Positions 25,842 to 35,944 are shown, counted from the stretch's first letter. The stretch is DNA of 64,000 bases from a bacterium HR19 (GCA_002898315.1 BEHV01000003.1:105626-169625), one strand, 5' to 3'. Numbers and translations are program-made. Notes: generated from the sequence alone by a model not told the origin.

Positions 25842-26549
25842 ATGGTGGAGAAGGAGAAAAACAAAAAGTTGATAGAAGAGAACATAATGCCTATTTTACC
25901 TGTATCAAACTTAGTAATGCTACCCGGAGTCAGAATACCCATTCTCATCATAGAAGAGAAGTACAAAAAAATGGTTTTTGATACAGTTTCTTCATCTGGA
26001 TTTGTAGGGATATTTTCAGTAAAACAATCTTTCTTCAGGCAGAGAGAAAGAGAGCCTAAAGCTAATGACTTTTTTCCGATAGGTTGTGCGGGAAAAATTG
26101 TTTCGTTCTCAGAAGCTATGAGAGAGGGGTACTCGGTCCTGATAGAGGGAATATTCAGGGTAAAACTTGTTGAGGTGATTCAAGATGAACCCTACGATAA
26201 GGTGAAGTTTGAAATACTTCCTGACATTCTTCCTCCAGAAGATGAGCAGGAACGGCTGAAATCTGCAATAATAGAGAAAGCGGTTTTGTTTTTGAGGAAG
26301 ATAGGGGAGGACCCGGCGAGGATAAGAGATATAGTCCAGTTTGCGAGTGCGATGAGGTTTGAAGAAGTTGTGAATTGGGCTGTATTTTTACATCCACTGA
26401 AATTCAACACAAAGCTTTTACTTCTTGAAGAGAACAGAGTTGAAGAGAGGGCAAAAAAACTTATTGAAGAAATCAAAAAAGATGTGTTTTATCTTGATCT
26501 ATTAGAGGTTTTCAGACCGCTCAAACCAAAAGACCCAAGGGTAAACTGA
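25842..26549 (+). CDS. Stand-alone Lon N-terminal (substrate-binding) domain protein
   Basis: 235 residues consisting only of the LON_substr_bdg domain: IMPILPVSNLVMLPG, FPIGCAGKIVSFSEAMREGYSVLIEG, VEVIQDEPYDKVKFE, then a helical bundle to the end. No AAA or protease domain follows. Such proteins are widespread but poorly characterised; they may deliver substrates or sense folding state. The start follows TAAAATTAATT without a Shine-Dalgarno. The stop lies 1 nt before the GMC gene, so the two are coupled. Confidence 0.85.
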   Translation: MVEKEKNKKLIEENIMPILPVSNLVMLPGVRIPILIIEEKYKKMVFDTVSSSGFVGIFSVKQSFFRQREREPKANDFFPIGCAGKIVSFSEAMREGYSVLIEGIFRVKLVEVIQDEPYDKVKFEILPDILPPEDEQERLKSAIIEKAVLFLRKIGEDPARIRDIVQFASAMRFEEVVNWAVFLHPLKFNTKLLLLEENRVEERAKKLIEEIKKDVFYLDLLEVFRPLKPKDPRVN

Positions 26550-26550
26550 T

Positions 26551-28410
26551 TTGCTCGGAAAATACAAAAAAACACTATTTTCTATTCTTGAAGCAGTAAT
26601 ACCAGAAGGCAAGAAATTTCCAAAGGGCAACTCAGATGATGTAGAAAGAATAGAGCAATTCGCAAAACAAAACAAAGCATTCGGAATAATTCTGAAAATC
26701 CTACTTCTCGCTATTGAGGAAACGGAAAAAATATTCTCAAAACCAATAAATGAGAGAATAGAAATTCTCAAAAAGTGGCAAAAAAGCAACATCATAATGA
26801 AAGCAATTGTGGAAGTAATTTTGGCAATGGTCAAGTTCTCCCACTTTTACGAAAAAAACGTTTATGAAAATTTCGGGTGTGTATGGGATAAAGCTCCAAA
26901 GTTCTACCAGAAACCAAGATACATGATTCAGGTAAAAACAGCAGACCAATTTTCAGAAGATATAGAGTGCGAAGCAGCAGTTGTCGGAAGCGGAGCGGGT
27001 GGTGGAGTAGTAGCAAAAGAACTCGCAGATAAAGGAATAGCAGTGGTAATAGTTGAAGAAGGAAAGTATTTCACAAGAGATCATTTCAACGGACAAGCAA
27101 TAGAGGCGTTCAGAAAATTTTACAGCCCAATCCATCGCATGATAGCTTTTGGGAATGGTGTTTTTGTTATACCATCAGGAAGATTAGTAGGAGGTTCAAC
27201 AGCAATAAATACAGGAACATGCTGGAGAACACCTGAATGGATACTTGAAAGATGGGAAAAAGAATTAGGTCTTAAAGAACTTTCTCCGAAAAACATGGAA
27301 AAGTACTTTGAAAAAGTTGAGAGCATTATCAGAGTTCAAGAAGCAAGCGATAGAGTGATTGGAGGAATCAAAGAAGTTATAAGGAGAGGGTGCGAACCTC
27401 TTGGGTTCAGGCATTATCCTCTGAAAAGAAACGCTCCCGACTGCGATGCCCAGGGTGTCTGTAATTTCGGCTGTCCCACAGATGCGAGATTATCTACTAA
27501 CATAAGCTACATACCGAAAGCACTTGAAAGAGGAGCTATACTACTTGAAAAAACCAAACTTGAAAGAATAATAATTGAGAATGGGAAAGCCAAAGGCATT
27601 ATTGTAAGCTCCAACAATAAGAAAGTAAAAATAAATTCAAAGGTCGTTATAATATCGTGTGGCTCAATTATGACACCTGTTGTGCTTATGAAAAACAAAA
27701 TAAACCCTTCCGGACAGGTCGGCAAAAACCTCACAATCCACCCATCTTTAAATGTCGGAGCGTTCTTTGAAAATGATATTATAGACCCACATAAATACGC
27801 ACCACAAGCCTACTGCATTGACTCACTCCACAGAGAAGGGATATTATTCTTGCACGCGGGTCTTCAACCCGATGCCGGAGCGGTAGCAATACCATATATA
27901 GGAGACATGTTCTCCAAGATCATGTCTGAATACGAAAAGACAGCCTGGTTTGGGGTTCTCGTTGAAGATAGACCTTCCGGAATGGTAAAAGCACTGGGAG
28001 ATAACCCAATAATATTCTACTGGCTCGGGAAAAGGGAAATAGAGCTACTGAAAAAAGGAATAATCACTATGGCAAAAATATTCCTTCACGCGGGAGCAAA
28101 ATATGTCTTCCCCCCAATAAGAAGAATAGATGATATAAAATCTTTTGCAGAACTTGAAAGTTTGTCAACCAAAAGTTTATCTGCGACCGACTTCAAAATA
28201 ATTGTAGGATTCCACCCACTTGGCACCTGCAGGATGGGAATTGACCCAAGAAACTCCGTCGTTGACCAAAACCATAAAGTTCATGGTATAGATAACCTTT
28301 TTGTGTGCGATGGAAGTGTTGTCCCCACAGCTATTGGAGTAAACCCGCAAGAAACAATAATGGCGTTAGCAACAAGAGCAGCAGAAAAAATAGCAGAAAT
28401 TATCACATGA
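26551..28410 (+). CDS. GMC-family FAD oxidoreductase, long-chain alcohol oxidase-like
   Basis: 619 residues. A helical N-terminal region of about 120 residues precedes the FAD-binding motif VVGSGAGGGVVAKELADKG. GRLVGGSTAINTG and the C-terminal GFHPLGTCRMG and NPQETIMALA are GMC signatures. CDAQGVCNFGCPTDAR is a Cys-rich motif seen in fatty-alcohol-oxidase-type members. Likely oxidises a lipid alcohol or sterol-like substrate; the acceptor is unknown. The start is TTG 26551, 1 nt after the Lon-N stop. Neighbouring acyltransferase and amidotransferase suggest a shared lipid-linked role (inference). Confidence 0.85.
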   Translation: MLGKYKKTLFSILEAVIPEGKKFPKGNSDDVERIEQFAKQNKAFGIILKILLLAIEETEKIFSKPINERIEILKKWQKSNIIMKAIVEVILAMVKFSHFYEKNVYENFGCVWDKAPKFYQKPRYMIQVKTADQFSEDIECEAAVVGSGAGGGVVAKELADKGIAVVIVEEGKYFTRDHFNGQAIEAFRKFYSPIHRMIAFGNGVFVIPSGRLVGGSTAINTGTCWRTPEWILERWEKELGLKELSPKNMEKYFEKVESIIRVQEASDRVIGGIKEVIRRGCEPLGFRHYPLKRNAPDCDAQGVCNFGCPTDARLSTNISYIPKALERGAILLEKTKLERIIIENGKAKGIIVSSNNKKVKINSKVVIISCGSIMTPVVLMKNKINPSGQVGKNLTIHPSLNVGAFFENDIIDPHKYAPQAYCIDSLHREGILFLHAGLQPDAGAVAIPYIGDMFSKIMSEYEKTAWFGVLVEDRPSGMVKALGDNPIIFYWLGKREIELLKKGIITMAKIFLHAGAKYVFPPIRRIDDIKSFAELESLSTKSLSATDFKIIVGFHPLGTCRMGIDPRNSVVDQNHKVHGIDNLFVCDGSVVPTAIGVNPQETIMALATRAAEKIAEIIT

Positions 28411-28437
28411 AAACTTCTCATTAAATTTCAATTCATC

Positions 28438-29118
28438 GTGAAAGTCCTTGCTATACGACATGTTGAATTTGAGCATCTCGGAAACATCTCAAAATACCTC
28501 AAACAAAAAGGAATAGAATATAAATACTTTGATGTATGGAAAGAGGAAAAAGTTAAAAACATTGAAGAATTTGATGCACTCATAATTTGTGGGGGATATA
28601 TGGGAGTATATGAAAGCTCAAAATATAAATTCCTCAAAAACACATTTAACATAACAGAGTATTTTCTCAAAAAGCAAAAACCCATATTAGGAATCTGCCT
28701 CGGTTCCCAAGTTTTAGCTCACATACTATCTGCAAATGTCTTTCAAGGAGAGAAAAAAGAAATAGGTTTTTTTGATGTATTCAAAAGAAGTGAAGAAGAA
28801 CTCTTCGCAGATTTTCCTCAATCTTTCGTTGCGTTTCACTGGCACGGAGATACTTTTGACCTACCAAAATCAGCAAAGCTTATTTTCTCATCAAAAATGT
28901 ATGAAAACCAAGGATTTATATATGAAAAAGCGGTCGGACTGCAATTTCACATTGAGGTCTCAAAAAACATGGTCTTTGAGTGGGCTGAAAAATACAGAGA
29001 AGAAATAGAAAAAGAAAAAATAAATCCAAAATCATGGGAAAAAGTCAAAGAAGACATATTTTCTACTATGGAAAAACTTCTCTTTTCCTTCCTTGAAAAA
29101 TTTCTGCATCGTATATGA
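28438..29118 (+). CDS. Class I glutamine amidotransferase (GMP-synthase-like domain)
   Basis: 226 residues. Catalytic triad: Cys87 in GICLGSQ, His171 and Glu173 in LQFHIEVS. FHWHGDTFDLP is typical of the stand-alone GMP-synthase-like GATase group (e.g. YfeJ-type). The amide acceptor is unknown. Start is GTG 28438, 27 bp after the GMC gene. Its last 53 bp overlap the 3' end of pyrC on the other strand, tail to tail. Confidence 0.85.
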   Translation: MKVLAIRHVEFEHLGNISKYLKQKGIEYKYFDVWKEEKVKNIEEFDALIICGGYMGVYESSKYKFLKNTFNITEYFLKKQKPILGICLGSQVLAHILSANVFQGEKKEIGFFDVFKRSEEELFADFPQSFVAFHWHGDTFDLPKSAKLIFSSKMYENQGFIYEKAVGLQFHIEVSKNMVFEWAEKYREEIEKEKINPKSWEKVKEDIFSTMEKLLFSFLEKFLHRI

Positions 29119-30421
29119 GTTTCCCCGCAACTATGGTTTTTTCAACCATACCCTTGAGATTCCAGCCAATATATGGGCAGTTTCTGCCGCGCGATACAAT
29201 ATCTTCTTCTCTAACAGTAAATTCACGATCAGGGTCAAAAATTATCAAGTCACCCCACCTGCCCTCTTTTATCTCTCCTCCGTTCAAACCAAATATCTTT
29301 GCTGGATTAAAAGATATGAGCTCAACCATTTTTTCAATCTTTATTATTTCTCTTCTGACCAAGATAAAGCATAAGCTCACAAAAAAATCAGCTTGAGATA
29401 TGCCGAAAGGAGAGGAAGGAAAATCGGTAAGCTTTCTGAAATCAGGGTGAGGAGCATGGTCGGAAGCGATACAATCTATCAATCCCTCAGCAACTCCCTC
29501 TAAAAGAGATTGAACATCTTTTCTTGAGCGAAGCGGAGGATTGACTTTAAAATTCGTATCTTTCACAGAGAAATCTTCATCAGAAAGGAGGAGGTGATGA
29601 GGGGTCACATCTGATGTTATCTGTGCTTTGCTCTGATCTCTTTTTACTTTCTCTTTTGCGAACCTCAGAAGTTCCAGAGATTCAGCAGATGATAAATGGG
29701 TAAGGTGTAGTTTCCCTTCAACATAAATCGCCAAAAGTATATCTCGGGCAACGCAGACGCTTTCAGCAACAGATGGATAAGGTGTAAGTCCATACTTCAA
29801 GGTCAAAACTCCTTCGTTAGCATCCCCCGAAAGTTCGCTATCTTCTGGATGCTCAATAAGAATAAGACCAAAATTCTTTGAATACTCAAGCGATTTCCTC
29901 AGAACAAATGAAGAAGATATAGCTCTCCCATCGTCAGAAACCGCTATTATACCCTCCCTCTTCATAAGTCCGTATTCAGATATTCTTTTACCTTCTCTCC
30001 TGAAAGTAGCACAACCAACAGGAAAAAGGCGGACAAAACTATTTTGCATGGCTCTGCTCCTCACAAAAGCGACCATCTGAGGATTATCTATCGGTGGGTC
30101 TGTATTGGGCATCATAAAAAGAGAAGTTATTCCACCTTTCGCAGCAGATAAAGTCCCGGTATAAATGGTCTCGTTGTATGGCTCCCCGGGTTCTCGTATG
30201 TGAAAGTGAATATCTATTGCTCCCGGCAGAACAAGCTTACCCTTCGCATCTATTTCAAGGTCAACCCTTCTCCTCAGCGCACCCTTGAAAATATCTGAAA
30301 TTATGCCATTTTCTATGAGTATGTTTCCCTCCTTTATTCCGTCATGATTTACTATCGTTGAGTTCTTTATGAATATTGAAGATGGCTCAAAACAGAAAAA
30401 ACCATTCCTGTTATCAACCAT
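29066..30421 (-). CDS. pyrC: Dihydroorotase
   Basis: 451 residues. Third step of pyrimidine synthesis. Metal-site motifs: DIHFHIREPG, MMPNTDPP, ITSDVTPHHLLL and DCIASDHAPH; also GRWGDLIIFDP near the end. The type fits class I bacterial dihydroorotases. The start follows TAAAAGAT by 4 nt without a Shine-Dalgarno, and pyrC is not in an operon with other pyr genes here. The last 17 codons overlap the amidotransferase gene on the opposite strand. Confidence 0.92.
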   Translation of the reverse strand: MVDNRNGFFCFEPSSIFIKNSTIVNHDGIKEGNILIENGIISDIFKGALRRRVDLEIDAKGKLVLPGAIDIHFHIREPGEPYNETIYTGTLSAAKGGITSLFMMPNTDPPIDNPQMVAFVRSRAMQNSFVRLFPVGCATFRREGKRISEYGLMKREGIIAVSDDGRAISSSFVLRKSLEYSKNFGLILIEHPEDSELSGDANEGVLTLKYGLTPYPSVAESVCVARDILLAIYVEGKLHLTHLSSAESLELLRFAKEKVKRDQSKAQITSDVTPHHLLLSDEDFSVKDTNFKVNPPLRSRKDVQSLLEGVAEGLIDCIASDHAPHPDFRKLTDFPSSPFGISQADFFVSLCFILVRREIIKIEKMVELISFNPAKIFGLNGGEIKEGRWGDLIIFDPDREFTVREEDIVSRGRNCPYIGWNLKGMVEKTIVAGKLIYDAEIFQGRKREVFP

Positions 30422-30425
30422 ATAA

Positions 30426-30433
30426 ATCTTTTA
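30426..30433 (-). promoter_or_regulatory. -10-like box TAAAAGAT for leaderless pyrC
   Basis: Ends 4 nt before the ATG at 30421 in a 60 bp divergent spacer; no Shine-Dalgarno is present. Confidence 0.4.
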
Positions 30434-30481
30434 TTTTTATTCTTTGACTAATTTTTTTATTTTATCTGCTTTATTTTTGGT

Positions 30482-30964
30482 ATGAGAAAAATTTCCTCAA
30501 TCCTTCTTTTCGGTCCGCTAAAATCTGCAGGGAATTTTATCAAAAAGCATATAAAGTCAATCGCTTTAATCTTTTTGGGAACGGTATTTATTATTTTGGG
30601 AATTATAGGCTCGGTTCTGCCTCTACTACCCGGCATACCATTTATACTCATCGGAATATCTCTTTATATAAGGACAACAGGGAAACTCTTGAAAATCATT
30701 GAGAAGACCCCTCTCAAAAATCAACTTGAAAAAAAGATAGAGACAAAGACGAAACTATATGCAATTTTGCCTATGTGGATTCCTCTCCTTATTTCTCTGG
30801 CTTTCCTTGACCTATCAGATAAAAAACAGCTCATAATTTTTTCGGCTTCATCTGCCATTCCAATTTTACTATCAATCTATCTCATAAGAGTAAAGACAAT
30901 AGGAGAGATATTAGGGATTAGGACCAAGGAGAGAAAAAGCGGGAGCGAAAAGCGAGAGAAATGA
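30482..30964 (+). CDS. DUF454-like small membrane protein
   Basis: 160 residues. A long hydrophobic region contains LGIIGSVLPLLPGIPFILIG, like the G-x-LP-x-LP-G/T-x-PF signature of DUF454 (YbaN) proteins; two more hydrophobic stretches lie at about 100-140. Basic tails at both ends suggest cytoplasmic termini. Function unknown for the family. It sits 85 bp upstream of infB in the same direction. Confidence 0.6.
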   Translation: MRKISSILLFGPLKSAGNFIKKHIKSIALIFLGTVFIILGIIGSVLPLLPGIPFILIGISLYIRTTGKLLKIIEKTPLKNQLEKKIETKTKLYAILPMWIPLLISLAFLDLSDKKQLIIFSASSAIPILLSIYLIRVKTIGEILGIRTKERKSGSEKREK

Positions 30965-31033
30965 GACAAAAAAAGCAATAAAATAATCCTGAAACAATTA
31001 AAAGCGAAATTTTAATTTTGAAATCAGAAGCTC

Positions 31034-31041
31034 TTTAAAAT
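31034..31041 (+). promoter_or_regulatory. -10-like box TTTAAAAT for leaderless infB
   Basis: Ends 8 nt before ATG 31050 with no Shine-Dalgarno. It is notable because infB itself encodes the initiation factor that helps start leaderless messages. Confidence 0.5.
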
Positions 31042-31049
31042 AATAAGTA

Positions 31050-33377
31050 ATGTCTGAAAAGGAGCAAAAGATAATCATAGTAAAGAAAAGACCAAAAGAA
31101 GAACCAGTTCAAGCTCCACAGGAGAGCATACCAACCACCCCCGAAACTCAAAAAAAAAGTGAAGAAGGTAAAGCTCCCGCAAGAGATTTTAAAAAGCACG
31201 AACCGAAGAAGGAGAAAAAGTTTCACCACGAGAGAAAAGAAACAAAATTTGAAGCCAAGAAAAAATTCAAACCTCACAGAGAAATTCACTCTCCCGAAGC
31301 CAAAACACTCAAAACTCTCGGAGAAGAAAAAGAAACACAGAAAAAAGAAAAAACAAAAGAACTTGAAAGAAAAGCAGAAGAAATAAAAATAGAAAAAATC
31401 CAGCGCGCAGAAGATAGAGAAGAAGAGCAAAAAGCGGAAGAGCAAAAAGAAGAAATAACAGAAAAAAAAGAAGAAGAAAAAGAAGAGTTAAAAGAAGAGA
31501 TAGAAATATTTGAAGGCGGAGAATTCATAATACCTTTTAGACCACGCAAACCCTTCTTCAAAAAGAAAAAAAGATTTGACAAACAAGAAAGAATCGTTCA
31601 GCCACAACAGCCATCATTACCCCAAAAAATAAAAATTCCAGAAGAAATAAGAATAGCAGACCTCTCAAAGATAACTGGAATAAAAGCATCTGAAATAATA
31701 AAAAAGCTTCTTGAACTCGGCAGAGAAGCCAATATAAACAGCTTCATAACAAAAGAAGAAGCAGAGCTGATATGTGCTGACTTCGGCATAGAAGTTGAAA
31801 TAGAAGAATTTGACGAGAGCGCCTTTATTGATACATCGCCCGACCCAGAAGATAAACTGAAACCAAGACCGCCCGTCGTTGTTATGATGGGACATGTTGA
31901 CCACGGCAAAACAACACTCCTTGACGCCATAAGACAGACAAATGTAGCAGAAAAAGAAGTAGGCGGAATAACCCAAAGCATAGGTGCATATACCGTAGAA
32001 ATCCAGAGAAAAGACACGGGAGAAAAGGGAATAATCACTTTCATAGATACTCCGGGACACGAGGCGTTCACAGAAATGAGAGCAAGGGGAGCAAAAGTCG
32101 CAGACATAGCAGTTCTTGTAGTAGCAGCAGATGAAGGAGTAAAACCGCAAACAGAAGAAGCAATTTCACACGCAAAAGCAGCGGGAGTCCCAATAGTTGT
32201 CGCAATAAACAAAATAGATAAACCGGGAGCGAACCCAAACCTCGTCAAAAATCAGCTCGCTCAAATCGGATTGATACCCGACGAATGGGGAGGAGATACA
32301 CTCTTTGCTGAAATATCTGCAAAAAGAAAAATAGGAATTGAAGACCTGCTTGAAAAAATACTCATTCAAGCAGATCTATTGAACCTAAGGGCTAACCCCG
32401 ATAGACCAGCAGAAGGAGTAATAATAGAATCAAGCATAGATAAGGGATTTGGATACGTTGCAACAGTGATAATCCAACGCGGAACTTTGAGAAAAGGAGA
32501 TATATTTGTCGCGGGATTAGCATGGGGAAAAATCAGAAACATCTTTTCAGATAGAGGAAAGGCACTCAAAGAAGTTGGACCGGGCTTCCCAGCAAAAATA
32601 GTTATCGGAGGAGAAGAGCTTCCGCTCGCAGGAGATAAGCTCTATGTCGTCAAAGATGAGCAGATCGCATCAAAAATAGTAGAAGAAAGAAAGAAAAGGC
32701 AGAAAAAAAGAACCTCAATCTCACTTGAAGAAATTTACCAGAAACTATCTGAAAGATCAGAGAAGGTTGTACTACCGCTTATCTTGAAGGCGAACTCAAA
32801 AGGAGCCCTTGACGCACTTGAAAAAGAAATCAACGAAATCCAAATCCCACAACTTGAAATCAGAATAATTCACAAGGGAATAGGAGTTATATCACAGAGC
32901 GATATAAACCTCGCTTCGGCATCAAACGGGATTGTGATAGGATACAGCGTTGGGATAGAAAAACAAGCTCAAAACCTCGCAAAAATGCACGGAGTCCAAG
33001 TGAGATTATATAAAATAATTTACGAAATAGTTGATGATATTAAAAAAGCGGCTCAGGGGCTTTTGAAACCGAAAGAAAAAGAAGTGATAGTCGGCAGAGC
33101 AAAAGTCCTCAAAATATTCAAGCTCTCCGTAGGAAAAGTCCTCGGTTGCATAGTGGAAAGCGGAAAACTCTCCCTCGGACTATCTGCAAGAGTAAAAAGA
33201 AATGGAAACATAATATGCGAAGGAAAAATCTCATCTCTCAAAAGATTTAAAGATTCTGTCCAAGAAGTAAAAGAAGGAGAAGAGTGCGGAGTCCTTCTTG
33301 AAGGATTAACCGACGCCAAAGAAGAAGATATAATTGAATGCTACGAAATCATAAAAGAAGAAATAAAAATCTTATAA
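31050..33377 (+). CDS. infB: Translation initiation factor IF-2
   Basis: 775 residues. The first 200 are a low-complexity Lys/Glu tail. An IF2-N domain ([21 protein letters not shown]) follows, then the GTPase with GHVDHGKTT near residue 280, DTPGHEAF and NKID, and then domains II-IV. It recruits initiator tRNA to the small subunit. The usual nusA-rbfA neighbours are absent. A GC-rich hairpin at 33435-33462 lies after the stop. Confidence 0.95.
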   Translation: MSEKEQKIIIVKKRPKEEPVQAPQESIPTTPETQKKSEEGKAPARDFKKHEPKKEKKFHHERKETKFEAKKKFKPHREIHSPEAKTLKTLGEEKETQKKEKTKELERKAEEIKIEKIQRAEDREEEQKAEEQKEEITEKKEEEKEELKEEIEIFEGGEFIIPFRPRKPFFKKKKRFDKQERIVQPQQPSLPQKIKIPEEIRIADLSKITGIKASEIIKKLLELGREANINSFITKEEAELICADFGIEVEIEEFDESAFIDTSPDPEDKLKPRPPVVVMMGHVDHGKTTLLDAIRQTNVAEKEVGGITQSIGAYTVEIQRKDTGEKGIITFIDTPGHEAFTEMRARGAKVADIAVLVVAADEGVKPQTEEAISHAKAAGVPIVVAINKIDKPGANPNLVKNQLAQIGLIPDEWGGDTLFAEISAKRKIGIEDLLEKILIQADLLNLRANPDRPAEGVIIESSIDKGFGYVATVIIQRGTLRKGDIFVAGLAWGKIRNIFSDRGKALKEVGPGFPAKIVIGGEELPLAGDKLYVVKDEQIASKIVEERKKRQKKRTSISLEEIYQKLSERSEKVVLPLILKANSKGALDALEKEINEIQIPQLEIRIIHKGIGVISQSDINLASASNGIVIGYSVGIEKQAQNLAKMHGVQVRLYKIIYEIVDDIKKAAQGLLKPKEKEVIVGRAKVLKIFKLSVGKVLGCIVESGKLSLGLSARVKRNGNIICEGKISSLKRFKDSVQEVKEGEECGVLLEGLTDAKEEDIIECYEIIKEEIKIL

Positions 33378-33434
33378 AGAAAAAAAAAGTAAATCAAAAA
33401 CTCTACTGAGATGATGAAATTTAGCAGAAAGGGC

Positions 33435-33462
33435 GCCGGGGATATTTTTTTCAACCCCCGGC
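33435..33462. terminator. Hairpin between convergent genes, probable bidirectional terminator
   Basis: GCCGGGG (33435-33441) pairs with CCCCGGC (33456-33462) around a 14 nt T-rich loop. The 7 bp all-GC stem stands out in this AT-rich DNA. It lies 58 bp after the infB stop and 14 bp after the lipoprotein stop on the other strand, so it can serve both. There is no long U tract after the stem on either side. Confidence 0.55.
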
Positions 33463-33475
33463 AAAACCCAAAAGA

Positions 33476-35029
33476 TTACTTGCTCTTTGTCTTCACTTCC
33501 TCTCTAATCTTCTCCTTTATCTTCTCCCCAGCTTCACATATATCAAAGTTTTTCACCGAGATTTCTTCATTATCTTTTTTGACCACAACATCTGTCTCAC
33601 AAACGCAACCCGACCTGAAACTCACTTCAATAACAAAAACTTTACCATCTTTTGTCCTCACATTAGATATCGTCTTACCACCAGATGGTTTATTACAGCC
33701 CTTTTCAAGAACAAGATTTTCAAAAGATACATCTACACTCTTCCCATTTTCTTTCTGAATGCTTGTTTTACCAGAGAGTATGAATTTTTTGTCATCTTTG
33801 TCTTTTACGATGGTGAGGTTATGAGAGTATAATTTTACGATGTTGTCGTTGACTCTGAGAGTATTTGTTATTGCAAGAGCAAACTCTCCTTCCGAGGCGG
33901 GCTGAATGTACTTATACCTATAAGCAGAGACAGAAAACTGGGTTGAAGCTGATGAGAAAGAAACATCAACACTGGTCTCCTTTAACAGAGATTTCGGGTT
34001 ATCGCTCTTTTCTCTCTTGTGAGAACCTTTTACCGAAATGGTTCCAAAGTCAGCAGTTAAGTTCAAATTATAAGTGGTCTGAAATGAAGATTTTGATATA
34101 TTGGCAGAAACATCACCGTTTAATTTATATTCTTTCTGAGTAGAGTAATCTGTTAAAGATACATTAAAAGATGACTTATCAAGAGCATTCCAGTTTATAG
34201 TTCTTTTACCGCTTCCAGAAACATACCTTCCTTCTTCTGTATCGTCAATCTTTATATCTTTCACTTCATAGCTCGCTTCTCCCGGCTTAACATCAGCTGT
34301 AACAGTTCCTGCTATAAAATTCACATATTTATCATCCGACTTGGAGAATTTCAGATTGTTGAAGGTTACAGAAGCAGTAACAGAAGCAGTAAAATTGGTT
34401 TCTGAGGTAATAGTCGCAGATATTGAGAATTCTCCTGAAACATCATAGTTACCAACCTTGCAACTTGAAATTACCGCTTTGCTACAGGAGATTTCAAGAG
34501 GGGAAGATGATAGTTTTAATTTCTCACAACTCCAGTTTTTATTATAACAACTTTTTAAATTCGGCATTAAATCTCTTATTAATCCAGCATATCTTTTCCC
34601 CAGCTTTTCAGCGTTTTCATCAAAAATATGTTTGAGTTTTTCAATTTTCTCTATTTCGCTATCTGAAAGGTACAGTGTAAGAGCTTCCTCAAATTTCAGC
34701 TCACTTTTTACTTCGTTCTCTATATCGTCAGAGCCACTTGTAGAATCTTCTTTCCCGATGATGTGAGGAGCTCTTCCCGTGAGAAGATTTACTTCCTGAA
34801 TTGATGCTTCTATAAGGAGCGGGTTAAGTTCTGTTTCAGTCAAAAGAGAAACCTCGCCAACAGAATCAGTAACATTGCTTTGTATCTCCTGCTGTGTATT
34901 CGGGTCAAGCTGTGTTATGTCTTTTTTTATAGTTCCTCCTTCTTCTTTACCTCCTGCACAGCCGAAATAAAGCAATCCAAAACCGAAAAGAAAAACCAAA
35001 AGTTTTCCAAAAGTTTTTTTACCTATCAT
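33476..35029 (-). CDS. Large lipoprotein, unknown function
   Basis: 517 residues. The signal peptide has a lipobox ending YFGC at about residue 24, followed by a Gly/Lys/Glu linker. The rest is Ser/Thr-rich and mostly beta, with scattered Cys pairs (for example SCYNKNWSCEKL, CSKAVISSCK, SGCVCETD). I recognise no domain. It has a strong GGAGGTG Shine-Dalgarno and a TACTAT-type -10, so it is in the leadered class. Size, lipobox and Cys spacing resemble the proteins at 47932 and 51398; a common family is possible but unproven. Confidence 0.65.
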   Translation of the reverse strand: MIGKKTFGKLLVFLFGFGLLYFGCAGGKEEGGTIKKDITQLDPNTQQEIQSNVTDSVGEVSLLTETELNPLLIEASIQEVNLLTGRAPHIIGKEDSTSGSDDIENEVKSELKFEEALTLYLSDSEIEKIEKLKHIFDENAEKLGKRYAGLIRDLMPNLKSCYNKNWSCEKLKLSSSPLEISCSKAVISSCKVGNYDVSGEFSISATITSETNFTASVTASVTFNNLKFSKSDDKYVNFIAGTVTADVKPGEASYEVKDIKIDDTEEGRYVSGSGKRTINWNALDKSSFNVSLTDYSTQKEYKLNGDVSANISKSSFQTTYNLNLTADFGTISVKGSHKREKSDNPKSLLKETSVDVSFSSASTQFSVSAYRYKYIQPASEGEFALAITNTLRVNDNIVKLYSHNLTIVKDKDDKKFILSGKTSIQKENGKSVDVSFENLVLEKGCNKPSGGKTISNVRTKDGKVFVIEVSFRSGCVCETDVVVKKDNEEISVKNFDICEAGEKIKEKIREEVKTKSK

Positions 35030-35103
35030 GTTCTTTCACCTCCTTTCACATAATAGTATGCAAAAATTATTCCATATTCGGAACATCAGAAAAACAAGAG
35101 AAC

Positions 35104-35135
35104 TGGATACTTCAATAACCAACCTTTGGATACTT
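35104..35135. repeat. Direct repeat TGGATACTT x2, possible operator
   Basis: TGGATACTT occurs at 35104-35112 and 35127-35135, start to start 23 bp, about two helical turns. It lies in the 180 bp divergent spacer between the lipoprotein and uppS. This spacer also holds an AGGAGGAGG at about 35144 that is too far from any start to act as a ribosome site. A regulator site is an inference. Confidence 0.3.
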
Positions 35136-35209
35136 TTATACCCAGGAGGAGGAAGAAAAAGAAAAGGTCAAAAAAAGAAAAATAAAAGCGAGGACTAAAA
35201 TGAATAAAA

Positions 35210-35944
35210 ATGAGAGGTTTGAAGATACCATATCATGTTGCGATAATAATGGACGGGAACGGCAGATGGGCTCAGAAGCGAAACCTACCAAGAATAGAAG
35301 GACACAGAGAAGGAGCAAAATCGGTTGATGATGTCGTTGAGACCGCAAGAAAAATAGGTGTAAAATACCTCACACTCTACGCATTCTCGAAAGATAACTG
35401 GAAGAGACCAAAAGAAGAGGTCTCCGCTCTCATAAATCTTCTCAGAGATTACCTCAAAAAAGAGAAAGAAAGAATGAAGAAAAACGGAATAAGGTTTAAT
35501 GTCGTCGGGGATATAAAAGATTTCCCAAAAGATGTTCAAAAACAAATAAAAGAAGTAATGGAATACACAAAAGATTGTGAAAAAATGACTCTCACTCTTG
35601 CGCTGAGCTATTCTGGAAAAAACGAGATAGTCAAAGCTGTGAAAAAAATCGCTCAGCTTGTGAAGAAAAAAAAGTTATCACCAAAAGAGATATGTCAGGA
35701 ACTCCTGCAAAAATTGATGGGACTCCCAGATGTTGAACTTCTCATAAGAACATCAGGAGAGATGAGAATTTCAGATTTTCTGCTCTGGCAGATTTCCTAT
35801 GCAGAACTTTACTTCACAAAAAAACTCTGGCCAGATTTCAGAGGAAAGGATTTAATAAAAGCCATAAGATGGTTTTCAAAGAGAGAAAGAAGGTTCGGAA
35901 TGACATCAGAGCAGATAAAAAAATCGGAAGGCGAAAAAACATAA
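35210..35944 (+). CDS. uppS: Undecaprenyl (isoprenyl) diphosphate synthase
   Basis: 244 residues. cis-Prenyltransferase making the lipid carrier for wall and surface glycans. The N-terminus has IIMDGNGRWA with catalytic Asp15, then GHREGAKS, LTLYAFSKDNWKRP, LLIRTSGEMRISDFLLWQ, AELYF and WPDF. The start is ATG 35210, preceded by TAAAAT and no usable Shine-Dalgarno. cdsA, its common partner, does not follow; a FliO-like gene does. Confidence 0.94.
   Translation: MRGLKIPYHVAIIMDGNGRWAQKRNLPRIEGHREGAKSVDDVVETARKIGVKYLTLYAFSKDNWKRPKEEVSALINLLRDYLKKEKERMKKNGIRFNVVGDIKDFPKDVQKQIKEVMEYTKDCEKMTLTLALSYSGKNEIVKAVKKIAQLVKKKKLSPKEICQELLQKLMGLPDVELLIRTSGEMRISDFLLWQISYAELYFTKKLWPDFRGKDLIKAIRWFSKRERRFGMTSEQIKKSEGEKT

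Noticed and set aside
35199..35320. Small overlapping ORF from ATG 35199 ahead of uppS
   Set aside because: About 37 residues, no ribosome site, in another frame of uppS; not protein-like.
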